DNA from: Nitzschia sp. DOCU1 | Lineage: Eukaryota > Bacillariophyta > Bacillariophyceae > Bacillariales > Bacillariaceae | Direction: 5' to 3' | Length of the DNA: 64,000 nt | NCBI GenBank assembly: GCA_951394045.1 | Contig: OX595991.1 | Location: 1,426,001-1,490,000, forward strand | Shown: positions 9,649 through 20,361 of the stretch, piece by piece | How positions within the stretch are numbered: position 1 is the stretch's first letter | Layout: every line of letters starts with the position of its first letter | Position numbers and translations under genes: made by a program | The notes under the pieces: model-generated | Told to the model about the DNA's origin: nothing | The model's input: only the letters and a program-made list of their open reading frames with translations | The model's database searches: none

Positions 9649-10112
9649 GGTTTCAACACTGGCAAGTTTGTAGTTTGCACAAAAAATATTGTCATTTTCT
9701 CCAGTCCAAAATTTCGACGATGATGTGAAGGGATCGAAAATCCTCTTTTAAAAAATGCATACATCCATTGCTGTGTAGAATGCTGGTTTTTGAAAAGATG
9801 CACTGCAGATTTTTAGTCTAACAGCACTCGCAAGACATCGGTGATGGTGATAAATAAAACATTTTTCGTAAGGCATATTTAATACGGCGCAGTACTTTGG
9901 TAAGATAGACGGCGCAGGGAGCAACACATCGTGGTATCCGACGATACGATACCTGATATCGCAGAGTTGAAGTGGGACGACACCCACCACCCGCGAGAAA
10001 GATATGATCTTGATGGCTGTCGTCACTACTATTTGATTTTGATCACAACATCGGTCGGTCCGTCATTGATGTTGATGATAGGCGATATACCAGAAACTTT
10101 CACCAAACTACC
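9649..10112. other. Intergenic region, nothing recognised
   Basis: Divergent spacer between the minus-strand gene ending upstream at 9648 and the parvulin gene at 10113. I see no gene or repeat; it should hold both promoters. Confidence 0.4.
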
Positions 10113-10697
10113 ATGGTCTACGCAAATCGAAATTACTCGCTACTTTGGTTTTGCCTCCTAGCATTTTTCTATGCACCTTTTTTCCATGCAGTAGACGCGT
10201 TTGCCACAACATCCACCACATCATCGTGGTGCCGAGCACACGGGTCCTGTGGGAACAGCATCCACCACTATCATGGCGCTCCTTTTGCCGGAATTTCGAA
10301 GGTGGCATGCTCCTGGTCTCGAAGGACTATTTCTACGAGGCGACAGTGTGAACTGTTCGGTGGATTTCTTGACGACATTGGTAATTTCATGAAACGGTTT
10401 ACCACGAAAGCTACAGCGTCCCACATTCTCATCAAAGGGGGTGCCGAAGCAGAAAACAAATTGGAAGACTTGAAGGCCGAAATAGGAGATTCTCCCATCA
10501 AATTTGCAGAAGCAGCGGCACAATATAGCGAATGCCCATCTGCATCTAGTGGGGGCAATTTGGGCGAGTTTGGACCCGGCGCGATGGTGAAGGAATTCGA
10601 CGAAGTTGTATTCAGCAAGGAAATCGGGCGAGTCCATGGTCCAATAAAAACCCAATTCGGCTATCACCTTATATACATAAGCGATCGCACAGAATAG
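10113..10697 (+). CDS. Plastid-targeted parvulin-type peptidyl-prolyl isomerase
   Basis: 194 aa. The N-terminus has a hydrophobic signal (about residues 8-28) ending V-D-A|F-A-T, a plastid-type A-F cleavage site, then an S/T/R-rich transit-like stretch. The C-terminal domain (about 100-194) is a complete parvulin/PpiC rotamase: S-H-I-L-I-K near the start, F-A-E-A-A-A-Q-Y-S-x-C, G-G-N-L-G-E-F-G-P-G, F-D-x-x-V-F and finally T-Q-F-G-Y-H-L-I. These proteins isomerise X-Pro bonds and assist folding, here probably in the plastid stroma. Single-domain parvulins of this length are common. The gene has no visible intron. Confidence 0.9.
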   Translation: MVYANRNYSLLWFCLLAFFYAPFFHAVDAFATTSTTSSWCRAHGSCGNSIHHYHGAPFAGISKVACSWSRRTISTRRQCELFGGFLDDIGNFMKRFTTKATASHILIKGGAEAENKLEDLKAEIGDSPIKFAEAAAQYSECPSASSGGNLGEFGPGAMVKEFDEVVFSKEIGRVHGPIKTQFGYHLIYISDRTE

Positions 10698-11063
10698 AAA
10701 GAGATAATGTGTGTGTGTAAAATAACCTGCCGGTTTGAAAAATTCCAAAGCGACCGGTCAGATGGGTGTTTTGTCAACATCCCGAAAACCAAATTCCTAC
10801 AGCGTGTTACATCACGACAATCCGTGTATTTGATGCGGTCGTTCTTGCTAGAGGGAATGCCACCGGTGAATCTGGTTGCCAAGTATAACATACAGGCAAG
10901 TATGGACCAGCTCTGGCCACTTCTCATTAGAGAGTTGCCGAGCACGTACTTTGCGGACAGCAACCAACACTATCATCAGGAAGCATCATTGATTCCAAAA
11001 GTTGACATTCTTCTCGTCCAAGGAATAATTCCAGGAGGCGTAACGATCTGTGGATTCAACTTG

Positions 11064-12449
11064 TTATATGGACATGTCACCGGTTTTTACTGCCAGGTAA
11101 AACAATATGCCAAGCAGAAGTGTGACCAAAAAGACGGCAATCAAAATAGAAGGATAGGCGACATCTTCGTGGTGGCCACAGAAGAAGAGCCCACACGGCA
11201 TGGAGTATGCATCTGCTATTTCTCCAACCACTCGTTTGTAGACATTGTCATCGACCGCTAGCATGTAGTTTGCTTGTGGCAGTAGATGTTTCTTTCCGAG
11301 GCATCCATTGCAGTTGTTGCAAGTACAGCCACACAGATTTCCCGGTTTGTCCAAGGACTCCCACTGCGGCGCAAAGATCCCATCGTTTGCACCGTCTGTG
11401 AGCCGATGATACTCTTCAAACTGTTCAAAGTCTCCGACGTGGCCGTCGAGATACAAATGCCCACGACGAAGTGCTGGCTTTTCCGGATCAATCATAACTA
11501 ACCGGATTGCTTCAAATGGGAAATGCATCTGCACACGTCCTTTCTCGTCGACTCCTCCGAAGAATTCCGACTTGGAAATGTTGCTGACCACCGACGCCAT
11601 GCTGAGATTTGACTTGAAACTAGACGCCGAGTCACCCCGGCGATGCGTGGGCTTTCCTGTAGCCGAATAGGAGCGACTTCGCGAGCCAGTACGACGATGA
11701 CCAGAGGGCGGCAGCTCGTCACTCGATCCGACCCGGCGATGAGCGGCACGGAGGGGTACATCCGAGCTGATGCGTCGGTGGCTGGGCAGTCCGGGTCCAT
11801 TTGATTTCAAAGGATGCTTGTTGAAGTCGCCAGCGCTGTTCGTTCTAGGAATGCCATACGCAGCTTTGCTTACGTTTGCGGATATGGTGGAAACTCTGGG
11901 CGGTGCATTGTACACTTTGGGTGCTTGGGGCGCAGCAGTTGCCCCGTAGCCACCCTGGCCAGCGCCCTGCAAGAGCGGCTGGGCGTCCGAAAAAATGTCT
12001 CCCAGAGGCGGAATTGACGATCGATCTCGTTCCCCGTCTTCCAAAGCCAACTCAGAAAAGGTCTTTCGACTGTTTGTGGGGGAAGGACTGGATCTCGCGC
12101 CAGATGAGCGCCGCTGTGACCTCGGAGGTCGCGCTGCCTGCGGAGGCGGAGCGTAGGGATTCGAAAGCACAAAAGGCTGCTGGTGCTGTGGTGCATAAAA
12201 ACCCTGGCCTTGTGGAGGGCCGACTGGGGGATAACCTTGAGGAGGCGGGTACCAAAACTGAGGCGGTGGGACCCCTCCAGCGTGCGCCGCAAAGGCGGCG
12301 GCGTCTCCGTAGTATCCATAGGGCGGAGGGGTCCCTCCGTAATGCGCCATCATGGCGGCCGCCTGTTCTGGAGACATTGCCGGAGGTGCGTTCTTGTCGT
12401 GGTGCAACAGCGGTGCGCCCTCGGCGGCATCCTCATTGTGGCTGCTCAT
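11064..12449 (-). CDS. Tail-anchored, low-complexity protein with repeated HRRxxS motifs
   Basis: About 461 aa from the ATG at 12449; the upstream frame has only a GTG. Residues 1-130 are rich in P, G, Y, Q and A. Residues ~215-285 contain four H-R-R-x-[SG]-S-like sites resembling basophilic kinase targets. A more folded region (about 300-430) holds a cysteine cluster C-G-C-T-C-N-N-C-N-G-C. One hydrophobic helix (about 433-453) lies near the C-terminus, leaving a tail of about 8 residues, so the bulk should face the cytosol. I do not recognise the family. Convergent with the parvulin gene, 366 bp away. Confidence 0.7.
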   Translation of the reverse strand: MSSHNEDAAEGAPLLHHDKNAPPAMSPEQAAAMMAHYGGTPPPYGYYGDAAAFAAHAGGVPPPQFWYPPPQGYPPVGPPQGQGFYAPQHQQPFVLSNPYAPPPQAARPPRSQRRSSGARSSPSPTNSRKTFSELALEDGERDRSSIPPLGDIFSDAQPLLQGAGQGGYGATAAPQAPKVYNAPPRVSTISANVSKAAYGIPRTNSAGDFNKHPLKSNGPGLPSHRRISSDVPLRAAHRRVGSSDELPPSGHRRTGSRSRSYSATGKPTHRRGDSASSFKSNLSMASVVSNISKSEFFGGVDEKGRVQMHFPFEAIRLVMIDPEKPALRRGHLYLDGHVGDFEQFEEYHRLTDGANDGIFAPQWESLDKPGNLCGCTCNNCNGCLGKKHLLPQANYMLAVDDNVYKRVVGEIADAYSMPCGLFFCGHHEDVAYPSILIAVFLVTLLLGILFYLAVKTGDMSI

Positions 12450-13461
12450 TGCTCCTTGCGTGTTCACGTTCTCAGGCCTCGCTTACTATCTTTGTGATAT
12501 GCATGGGTGTTCGAATTCAATTGGAATTCTTTTGTGTGTATCATACTATCAATAGCGAGTGAGGTCCAAAAAACGCTCTCCTTGCCGTTTCAGTTTTGCA
12601 TCGCCATCTTCCCTTTCTTGGCATCTTGACACGCACCGGTTGACGTGCCACCGCGCGCGCGGGCCGGCACACCACGCAATCCCCTTTGATGCTGGCTCAC
12701 CATTTTCCTTCTTCGTCTCTACCCCCTCACACTTTGACTAGACCCGGAGTCCCTTTTGTAGTTGATGGCGATTGTTGTGGAAACCACTTTCCACCAGTAG
12801 TGTATAGATATACTACACCAAGAGCTAGTAGACGGAACTGGACCATTTTTTAGCTCCCGGCCTTGGCATCACAACCAAGGAATGCTACTGGCAACTTCCG
12901 GTAGTTAGGCAACTAGTTGGTCCTTACTTCCTGCTACTCAAAGCTTCCTAGTTCCAAGTGATATTATCCTTCTATTATTACAAGTGGACAGGTAAATTTT
13001 CACGTAATCTTCTCGGGAGCGATGAGGATATCGCCATTGCCGGCCCATTCGTTCAGTGGCTGAAGCACGTTCCTCTGTCGTCGGAGTAACATCACCCGAG
13101 GTGCAACAAGGCCGTCGGCAAGTTAGCAGGAGTCGCTCAAGGTAGCTTAGGCATTTTTTTGCATGGACTTTCTCTTCCTCATAGTACCGAAGGCCTGGAT
13201 TGGCCACAAAAATGGAGGTGCGAGTACCCGCCGCTTGCAGTAATGATTTGGATCCACCTTTCAGGTTTGTCTCCAATACTCTGATGCGGCAACTACGGAT
13301 TTTTGTACCACAAGTCGGCGATGGTTTCCTCCTGCCGGCGATAAAGAATGAGGTATTGAATGAGAGCGCTCCAGGACAGTCAACGCACTGGCAGACGTCC
13401 TTACTTCCTGTCGATTCAAATATTGTGACGACTGAAAATGTTTGATCTACCAATGCCTTTT
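12450..13461. other. Gene-poor stretch, no gene called
   Basis: Two overlapping open frames exist at 13200-13445 (+) and 12938-13465 (-), but neither shows a domain, a biased composition or an intron pattern, and they exclude each other. No repeat of note. The part next to 12450 should include the promoter of the minus-strand gene. Confidence 0.35.
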
Positions 13462-13833
13462 TCAAGATTTGATTGTAACATCGAATTCTTGTAGTGTTTT
13501 GACAACGACCGCCAGATAATCATAGAAGGATGACACGGCCACTCGTAGCATCTTGAGTTCTTTGGATTCAAAGCGGCTGTTACAGAAGCGGCAAGCGTAA
13601 GGCCAAGACAAACCCGTTCCAGTCCTCTGAATTCCAGGATCTTCCACTTACACTGCCATGGAGACGGCATCGTCTTCATTCTCGAGTCGAAATGACTTGT
13701 GTACCCGATCCGTTGGTTCGGCGTCCACCTGCAAGATCTGCATGGCTTGTTCGGCCTGTAAGTTGGTGGGAAAGGTGACAAGGACTTCACAAACATGAAC
13801 TTGGGCAGCCATGATTGATTCGACTTCGTTCAA
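13462..13833 (-). CDS. PCC1: KEOPS complex subunit Pcc1 (two exons)
   Basis: Exons on the minus strand: 13833-13652 and 13576-13462, intron 13577-13651 (75 nt, GTAAGT...ACAG). The joined product is 98 aa, the usual size for Pcc1/LAGE3. Exon 1 has F-P-T-N-L-Q-A-E-Q-A-M and L-Q-V-D-A-E-P; the splice joins M-A-V to R-F-E-S-K, and exon 2 gives L-K-M-L-R-V-A-V-S-S-F-Y-D-Y-L, the typical 'LRVsvnSFlD.L' signature, ending V-K-T-L-Q-E-F. Pcc1 is the dimerising subunit of KEOPS, needed for tRNA t6A37 synthesis. A second ATG (13812) gives M-A-A-Q-V-H. The splice is inferred from frame and family motif, and both ORFs look unconvincing alone. Confidence 0.85.
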
Positions 13834-14233
13834 TGATGAAGTAGATTAGGGTGCAATACCCCAGACTGTCGATGGTGGTTGTGATACTCTGCAGTGTAAC
13901 GAGCGCTACAACCGCATGTCAATGTCCATCGTCGTTTTCGTTGCCGCGGTGAAACGAGGCGACGTCTTGCTTCGCTCGTTTTCGCGCCGGGCAGACTTTG
14001 ATCCACGCGCGTGTCGTGCTCGAAACTGGCAGACGGTCGTGAGACGGACGACTTCGATTTGTGTGACATCGACGATGGAGATGAATTGAGGATGAAGGAT
14101 CGGGGCACAATGACGGGACGGTTGCGGCCAAAACAGTGCACACAGCCCACATCGCTGGTCCAACAAGCCTTACCAAGGCGTCATCGAACAAACAGGGAGA
14201 TCGAGAGAGATTCCACGGATAAATCTCCGAGAA

Positions 14234-16881
14234 ATGGCTCCGACATTGACGGAAACTCCAGGCCAAAGCAATTCGCAGCGCGGGTCGTTTTTGACGAAGT
14301 ACTTCTTGGTGATTCTTTTCACCTTCGCGTGTCTGTCATTGGCACTGAACAGCCGGTTTACGCACATTGTTACCAATGATGCAAGTATCATCGAACATTT
14401 CTTGAAAGATTCAGTTCAGAGCTATGTATTGCGTCAGAACTACATGCCTCAGAACTACATGCCTATTGATTCGTCACACATGGTCGACGATTCTGTGCGT
14501 GGGGCGTCTATTCATAAGGGGCTCGCCAACCCTCATCAAGGACGAGTGGCGGGGCTTTCGTGCGAGGGCTTGAGCGACGAGGAGACGCAGGAGATGGTGT
14601 ATTGGGAGGTTAGTGCCGTGGGGTTCAGATTCAGTGTAGTCGCAGGCGGGAAATCTCACCGGCGAAATGCCATCGGCTGCTTTTTTGTACAGGATATTCC
14701 AAGCGATGCGAACTGGATCAGCCCGTTCCATCCAAAGAAACGTAATGCCCCGCCTCAATATCTAACCTTTGAGCCCGATCAGGTGAGATAATCTGTGCTT
14801 TGCATGAGTTGAACGTGCTGGATTAGCTCGTACATCTCAGCTCATGTTTTACCATATCTTGTTTGCTGCCAACAGGGAGGATGGAACAACATCAGAATGG
14901 CTATGGAAACCGTATTAGGTAAAGATTTCAGGAAAGCCTACTGTGTCGACGTGACGAGTAGCCGTTGTTGTTCTTAACATATTGTTTTTCTCTACGTTGC
15001 CAGGCATGGCCTTTGCAATGGGTAGGACGCTTGTGCTTCCACCCCACCAGAAGATGTACTTGCTGAACAAAAAAGATAATGGGCAAAAAGATCAGTTTTC
15101 TTTCGGTGAGTTTAGTGGAGTGGAGCCAGTCACACGCACCTTCGAAATACCGTGCTAAAATTTGTCATGTTGCTGATGTTGTTGATGATGTTGCTAACCT
15201 TCGAAACATCGTGTTGCACCTACACAATCCCAGAGCACTTCTTCCACTTAGAACGTATCCATGAAGAACATGTCGGTCTGGATATCATTAGTGTGAGTGC
15301 ATGGTGACGACCTTTATCCAGCTTTTTTGTTTGTCCCTAATCATGTCGAGTTTGCGTTGGATCCGTGGTGGTAATCATAGATGAAGGAATTCCTGGAGAT
15401 TGTTATGAAGGGCACGTTCCTTGACCCCAAAACGCGGCAACCAATGTTTCCTCCATTTAATCGTACGGATTGGGACGGAGCCGATGACAAAGATCTACGC
15501 ACGCTGAAGAGGTGGCTCCGAAATAACATCACGAGTACTGTTATGCTTTGGGATCCAGAGGATTGTTTGGCGGCGTTCCCGACAACGGCTGATCCGGCAG
15601 ATATGGAAGCTCTCAAAGAAACACATAAACATATAATGGAATCTGGTGGGATGCCGAAGTTCGAGACATATATTGGCAAGCCGAATCCTGTCACAGCAAG
15701 CGCGGAAGAACGCCTCAAAGAGAATTCGGCGCAGAGAAAGAACCTTTGTTTGTACGACAAGCAGCTGCAAGATGCAAATTGGGTCCACTGGCCAATGGAA
15801 CATAAGGGAGACATGGCCAATCGACTCTTGGTTCACTTTTACGCTTTCTTGTTTTTTCAAGATTGGCGCACAGACCTTTGGATGAAGCGATTCATTCGTG
15901 ACCATGTCCGCTATATTGGTAAGATACAGATTGTTGCTTGCATTTGGGTCTTTGGTTCGAATCACCATCGTAAATTACTCAACATGGTTGCCTTTCAAGA
16001 TGAAATTCAATGTGCCGCAGCAAGAGTAGTCCAAGCCATTCGGAAACGTGTGAAACAACGAGGGTTCGACAATGATTTCGACACTCTTCACGTCCGACGT
16101 GGTGGTAAGAAACAGCTTGAATCCTTCGTTTGGGCTTTCGGTTCAAATAGTGAAGCCTTACCCCGTGCGCTTTGGTTTTCAGATTTTCAATACACCGTGA
16201 CGAGGGTAGAAGCCCCCGACATCTATGAGATGACTAGTAGAAACATTCCTGATAACACAACCGTCTACATTGCTACTGACGAGCGCGACAAATCTTTCTT
16301 CAACCCGCTAAAGGAGCACTACGATGTTGTATTCCTGGACGACTTCATGGGCAGCTTGGAAGGGATCAATTCTAATTACTACGGTGCGTTTTCTTGTTGT
16401 TAAATTTCATGGCTGTCGAAGTCTAACGATCTTGGACCTGACATTTTATTGTCCACCGGTAGGGATGATTGACCAACTGGTTGCCAGTCGAGGAAAAATA
16501 TTTTTTGGTTGCTGGTTCAGGTGAGTTTTATGAATTCATAAATATGGGAAGGATTGATAGTTTGTGCCACGATACTCATACTTGTTTGTAGTACATTTAC
16601 AGGTGGGCGATCGAACGTTTGTCTTGAATTCACAGTTTTGGTGCGTTTGGTTTACTTATCTTTGCTTTTGTTGCTCTACAGGCTACATCAATAGACTACG
16701 TGGGTACCATGCAGATGATCACCAGACCCCGGGCTATGAACAGGGGGTCATTCCAAGTTACTACTATGCAATGAAGGACAGGTATGATCATCTTCAAGTA
16801 TTCTATCCAGTCAAGAAGAGCTTCTATGCTCGAGAATTTCCAACCTCTTGGAGACTCATTGATACGGGTGTAGAAGACTGA
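14234..16881 (+). CDS. O-fucosyltransferase-like type II membrane protein, ten exons
   Basis: Exons: 14234-14782, 14876-14918, 15004-15105, 15234-15292, 15381-15918, 16000-16104, 16183-16383, 16463-16520, 16592-16602, 16682-16881. All introns are GT-AG and all phases agree, giving 621 aa. A signal-anchor (about residues 22-41) marks a Golgi/ER type II protein. The catalytic region shows the PF10250 hallmarks: G-G-W-N-N-I-R at the nucleotide-binding loop, M-G-R-T-L-V-L-P-P, the H-V-R-R-G-D-F motif (spanning a splice), Y-I-A-T-D-E-R-D and the C-terminal S-T-F-T-G-Y-I-N-R-L-R-G-Y-H, built across an 11-nt microexon. It probably transfers fucose or a related sugar from a GDP-sugar; the acceptor is unknown. 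Divergent from PCC1, 400 bp apart. Confidence 0.85.
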
Positions 16882-17902
16882 GAAGTGTTGGATCATTTTG
16901 CTCCCGGTTTTGCGTAATGAAACAGAACGTGAGTGCATGCGTCCCCGAAGAGATACTTGTGTCTTACTCCCTGTGGGATCTTAAAGCAGCTTATCGCTAC
17001 GCTTTTATAGAGTCCAGGGATTCTCGTTTTGACATTCAGCAAAAGTAGAGCCAATAGTTTTAGTGACGTAGTGAGACGGAAGAGGGGAAGATTCCAGCAT
17101 GATAAATAGTCGACTGGACTTAGCTGGGTGTAGGAGGCGGATGGGCAAGGCAAGAAATGACCACCGTGGTCAAATGCAAGTCAGTTGTTAGGCAAATTGT
17201 CATTCACTGCTTTACTTCCCACTGGGCGTTCGCTTTTATTTGTCATGCTTCTGATGCGTCCACTACAACAAAGACACCGTACTTTCTGCTGTGCCGATTT
17301 AAAGTAGCTGCTGGATTGCTTGTTTGCGGCCTCTACCGGTAGTCGAAGGGCGACGGTACTACTACCAAGCGAGATATTACTTGTACCTAGCTTTTATGCT
17401 ACTTGTTAGGGGAATTTCTCTACTCTGCTACTAGCTAGAGAGCATTGTTGTACATGAAGGAGACAGTAACCTACCCTATCTTGGACTCTCTATTCATCAT
17501 GGGTCGCTCATGATTGAAGCACGGTAGGTACCCGCGGTAGGTATGGTATTACCTGTATCATATGAGAGGCGGGAGGCGTGGTTCTGGAATGAGGAACATG
17601 GCGAACGGCGTTCCCCATCAACGATGAAGCACACTACCGTACTTCAGAGGCTTCTCGCCCTTCCCCACACGGCAGCTCACCGCTCCCGTCGCTCTCTCTT
17701 CTTTTGCAGAGCCATTTTATGCAGCAGGAACAGCGCGCTTCGCCGCCTCTCCCGCTTCCCATCGTAGTCGGATGCACTTTTCTTGTTCAAAAGCTCCTTC
17801 TCTCGATTCCTAACGAGCTGAGAGGTTCAAGCGTTGCACACATATAGTTGGCTTTCTACAGCTGCGATATTGAAAGTATACAGCACAAGACGAGTGAAGA
17901 CA
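16882..17902. other. Intergenic region, no gene seen
   Basis: About 1 kb with no convincing gene. It contains short A/T-rich and 'CTACCGGTAG'-type palindromic words (near 17332) also seen in other spacers here (near 48838). It should hold the promoter of the HSF gene at 17903. Confidence 0.4.
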
Positions 17903-19189
17903 ATGGACCAGGCAAAACGAAAAGAAAAGGAGGTTGGGAGTTCACAGGCGTTTCCGACGAGACTGTTCACCATGCTCGAAGAAAGCCCGAAGCGCGGATT
18001 CGAAGATGTCATAGCATGGCAACCGGGGGGCGAATCATTTCGAGTCTTCAAGCCAGATCGTTTCGCAGCAGAAATTGCCGGGGACTTTTTTGCGTTGAGG
18101 AAGTACAAGTCGTTTCTTCGTCAGCTAAACATTTACGGGTACGTACAGTATTAGAAGCTTAAAACCAAGCTAAGGCATTCTTCTCACCAAGTCTAAATTT
18201 CTTTCCGCAGATTTCAAAGAATCCATCATGGTCCAAACAAGGGGGGTTACTGTCATCCTTTGTTCAAGAGAACACAGCATGATATGTGTAAACTGATCTC
18301 TCGCCAAGGAGAGTCACAACGTGCCTCTGCCCCAGGAACCGCCGGTGTGACGAGTCCGAAAGAAGCGAACGTACGTTCTGGAAGACCCTGAAAGCGCTTG
18401 GGAAACGTTCTCTAACATTATTTCCTTTTTCTTTTCGTAGGGTTTGAAGCTCAGGGAAGTTTCTGAAGACAGCCTTTTCGAAGAAGAAGTTCGGGCGCGA
18501 TACAAGAACAAAGTAGACGACTCTGTTCTAGATCCCGTCCGGCTGCTCTTTTCTCTCGGTTCCTCAGCTCGGTCGATAGATGCAGCTAGCAGAGTGACAA
18601 CTAGCGACAGTAGTAGTGGCACGGCGAATCATCGGGATGATCACGGTGGTTGCGACTTCATCAATGGCACGGCGATGCAAGTTTCGAAAGATCCTGAGCA
18701 TAGCTTTCCATGGAAACTTCATACACTGCTCGAAGAGGCGGAAAAGGAAGGATTCAACCACATCGTGTCTTGGGTCCAAGAGGGCTCTGCTTTCAAGGTT
18801 CACGATAGTGATAAGTTTGTCAACTCTATCATGCCGAACTTTTTCGATCAAAGCAAGTGTAAGTACTGATACTTGGGGGTTGTTGCTTCGTTACCCGGAT
18901 GATCTGCTGACACGTTCCCATTATGCAATTCAGATGAAAGTTTTCGCCGTCAACTGAATCTGTGTAAGTCATGACGCCGCCTGGTCTGTTTGTCCCCAGA
19001 TGAGCAATTACTGACTTTCTTCCATTGTGCACTAAAGACGGGTTTACGCGTATAACAAGGGGAAGCCAAAAGGGGCACATAAGCCACAAGTTCTTTTCAC
19101 GGGGCAACCGAGCAATGTGCAGGCACATCACGCGAAAAGGCAAGGATGATGGTGTTGGACCTAATAAGGAGAGCCTCTCCAGCCTGTGA
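17903..19189 (+). CDS. Transcription factor with two tandem HSF DNA-binding domains
   Basis: Exons: 17903-18138, 18211-18370, 18441-18858, 18934-18963, 19038-19189, all GT-AG with agreeing phases, product 331 aa. The first HSF domain (about residues 13-110) runs from F-P-T-R-L-F-T-M-L through K-Y-K-S-F-L-R-Q-L-N-I-Y-G-F to H-P-L-F-K-R. A linker with S/T and D/H-rich stretches follows. The second (about 230-325) runs from F-P-W-K-L-H-T-L-L through Y-E-S-F-R-R-Q-L-N-L-Y-G-F to S-H-K-F-F-S-R. HSF domains bind inverted nGAAn boxes. No HR-A/B coiled coil is obvious. The single-transcript reading depends on exon 3 joining both domains, and its frame is open throughout. The ATG at 17903 directly precedes a basic segment. 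Confidence 0.8.
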
Positions 19190-20361
19190 AGTACCCTCCC
19201 CATTTTTCATTGCCCTAGAAATCCGGAATGTGAGCTTTTTTGGTCGGTGGGGTATCGGGCGATTTTCATCCGTTATTCGTTCTCCTACTAGGGCATTCTC
19301 CCCATTCCCACGCATCGTGGTTGCATCTATTTACCTTCTACTTTCATAACAACTCGTGGTGGCTCTGTTGCCCACAGTACTTTTATTCGTGGTCTGCAGC
19401 GTTTGGCCACGACAAAGGGATCAAATACTCTAGTAGGCATACTATTCCGATTCCAAACATGTGTTTTGACACTGTGGGCATCATCGAATCCTGCAAGCTT
19501 CGTCTACTAACTAGGGCGTTATCATACACAGTCAATTATTATCTACAAGCTTGAGTCGATGCAGTCGTGAACGTCATGAAGAAATCATACGTACTAAAGA
19601 TATCGATCGCACACGGGACTGCGTGAATGAGGTATCGTCTGTCCGTCTACACTGTAGTACCTGCTGAGATCAATCATGCCGAAAATTTCTTTGCCTTGAC
19701 ATCGAAATCGAATGCAAGAAAATCGTTAAACATAGAGAGAAAGACCTCAATATTCTGATGTTGAAGAAGAACAGGAACTTCAACAATCTGATAATTGCTT
19801 TGTAAAGCCTGCGTTCTGAAGTGAACGAGCGTCCGTCGTCAGAAATGTACAAGCGCGCGAAAAATCGATTTGCATCAAAATTTTGAATATATATATTATC
19901 ATTTATGGATAAAAGATTCCCGCTAATCGGACGATTAGTTAAATCAACGGAACATAGGTGCTCCTAATCGGACGATTAGTTAGCTTCAACGGAACAAAGG
20001 TGATCGGCTTGCGCGTCACAATTCCGACATGAGCTATGGCGGGCAATCGCTGACCGTCGTCGTCGAGAAAAAGACAGAAATACCATGATGCACCTTCTGA
20101 GAGTGTCACAATTTGACGATAACCAAACCCACCCTGCGTTTTAAACCCATCTCCTCTGTGTCTGCACCACCCCCATCGATTGGAAGAAAGTGTCGGTGGT
20201 TGAGGACTCTTTAAAGTGAAAGAAACGAGGAAAATCCCATCAAACAACAAAATTGTCTCTTAGTCCGTGGAAGGTAGATGGACCACGTACGGGCATCGGA
20301 GTAGTCTACTATCTACGATATCCAAACTCAATTCCTGTTGGAAGTTACCAGCACGATCACC
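19190..20361. other. Intergenic region with a tandem palindromic repeat
   Basis: No convincing gene in 1.2 kb. A minus-strand open frame (19939-20250) has no domain. A 41-bp tandem duplication with palindromic cores lies at 19923-19979. The downstream end should hold the promoter of the DUF6824 gene. Confidence 0.4.
19923..19979. repeat. Two palindromic 16-mers, 41 bp apart
   Basis: CTAATCG-GA-CGATTAG occurs at 19923-19938 and again at 19964-19979. Each is a 7-bp inverted repeat around GA. The surrounding sequence (TCAACGGAACA[TA]AGGTG) is also repeated, so this is a diverged tandem duplication of a unit of about 41 bp. Confidence 0.8.

Noticed and set aside
10707..11261. 184-aa plus-strand frame after the parvulin gene
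   Set aside because: It overlaps the 3' end of the well-supported minus-strand gene at 11064-12449 and shows no recognisable domain.
12938..13465. 175-aa minus-strand frame and the opposing 81-aa frame at 13200-13445 as genes
   Set aside because: They overlap on opposite strands, show no domain or composition bias, and the first overlaps the PCC1 stop.
15945..15975. GGTTCGAATC-like T-arm as part of a tRNA gene
   Set aside because: No matching D-arm, anticodon arm or acceptor stem around it; the word lies in an intron and recurs in the similar neighbouring intron.
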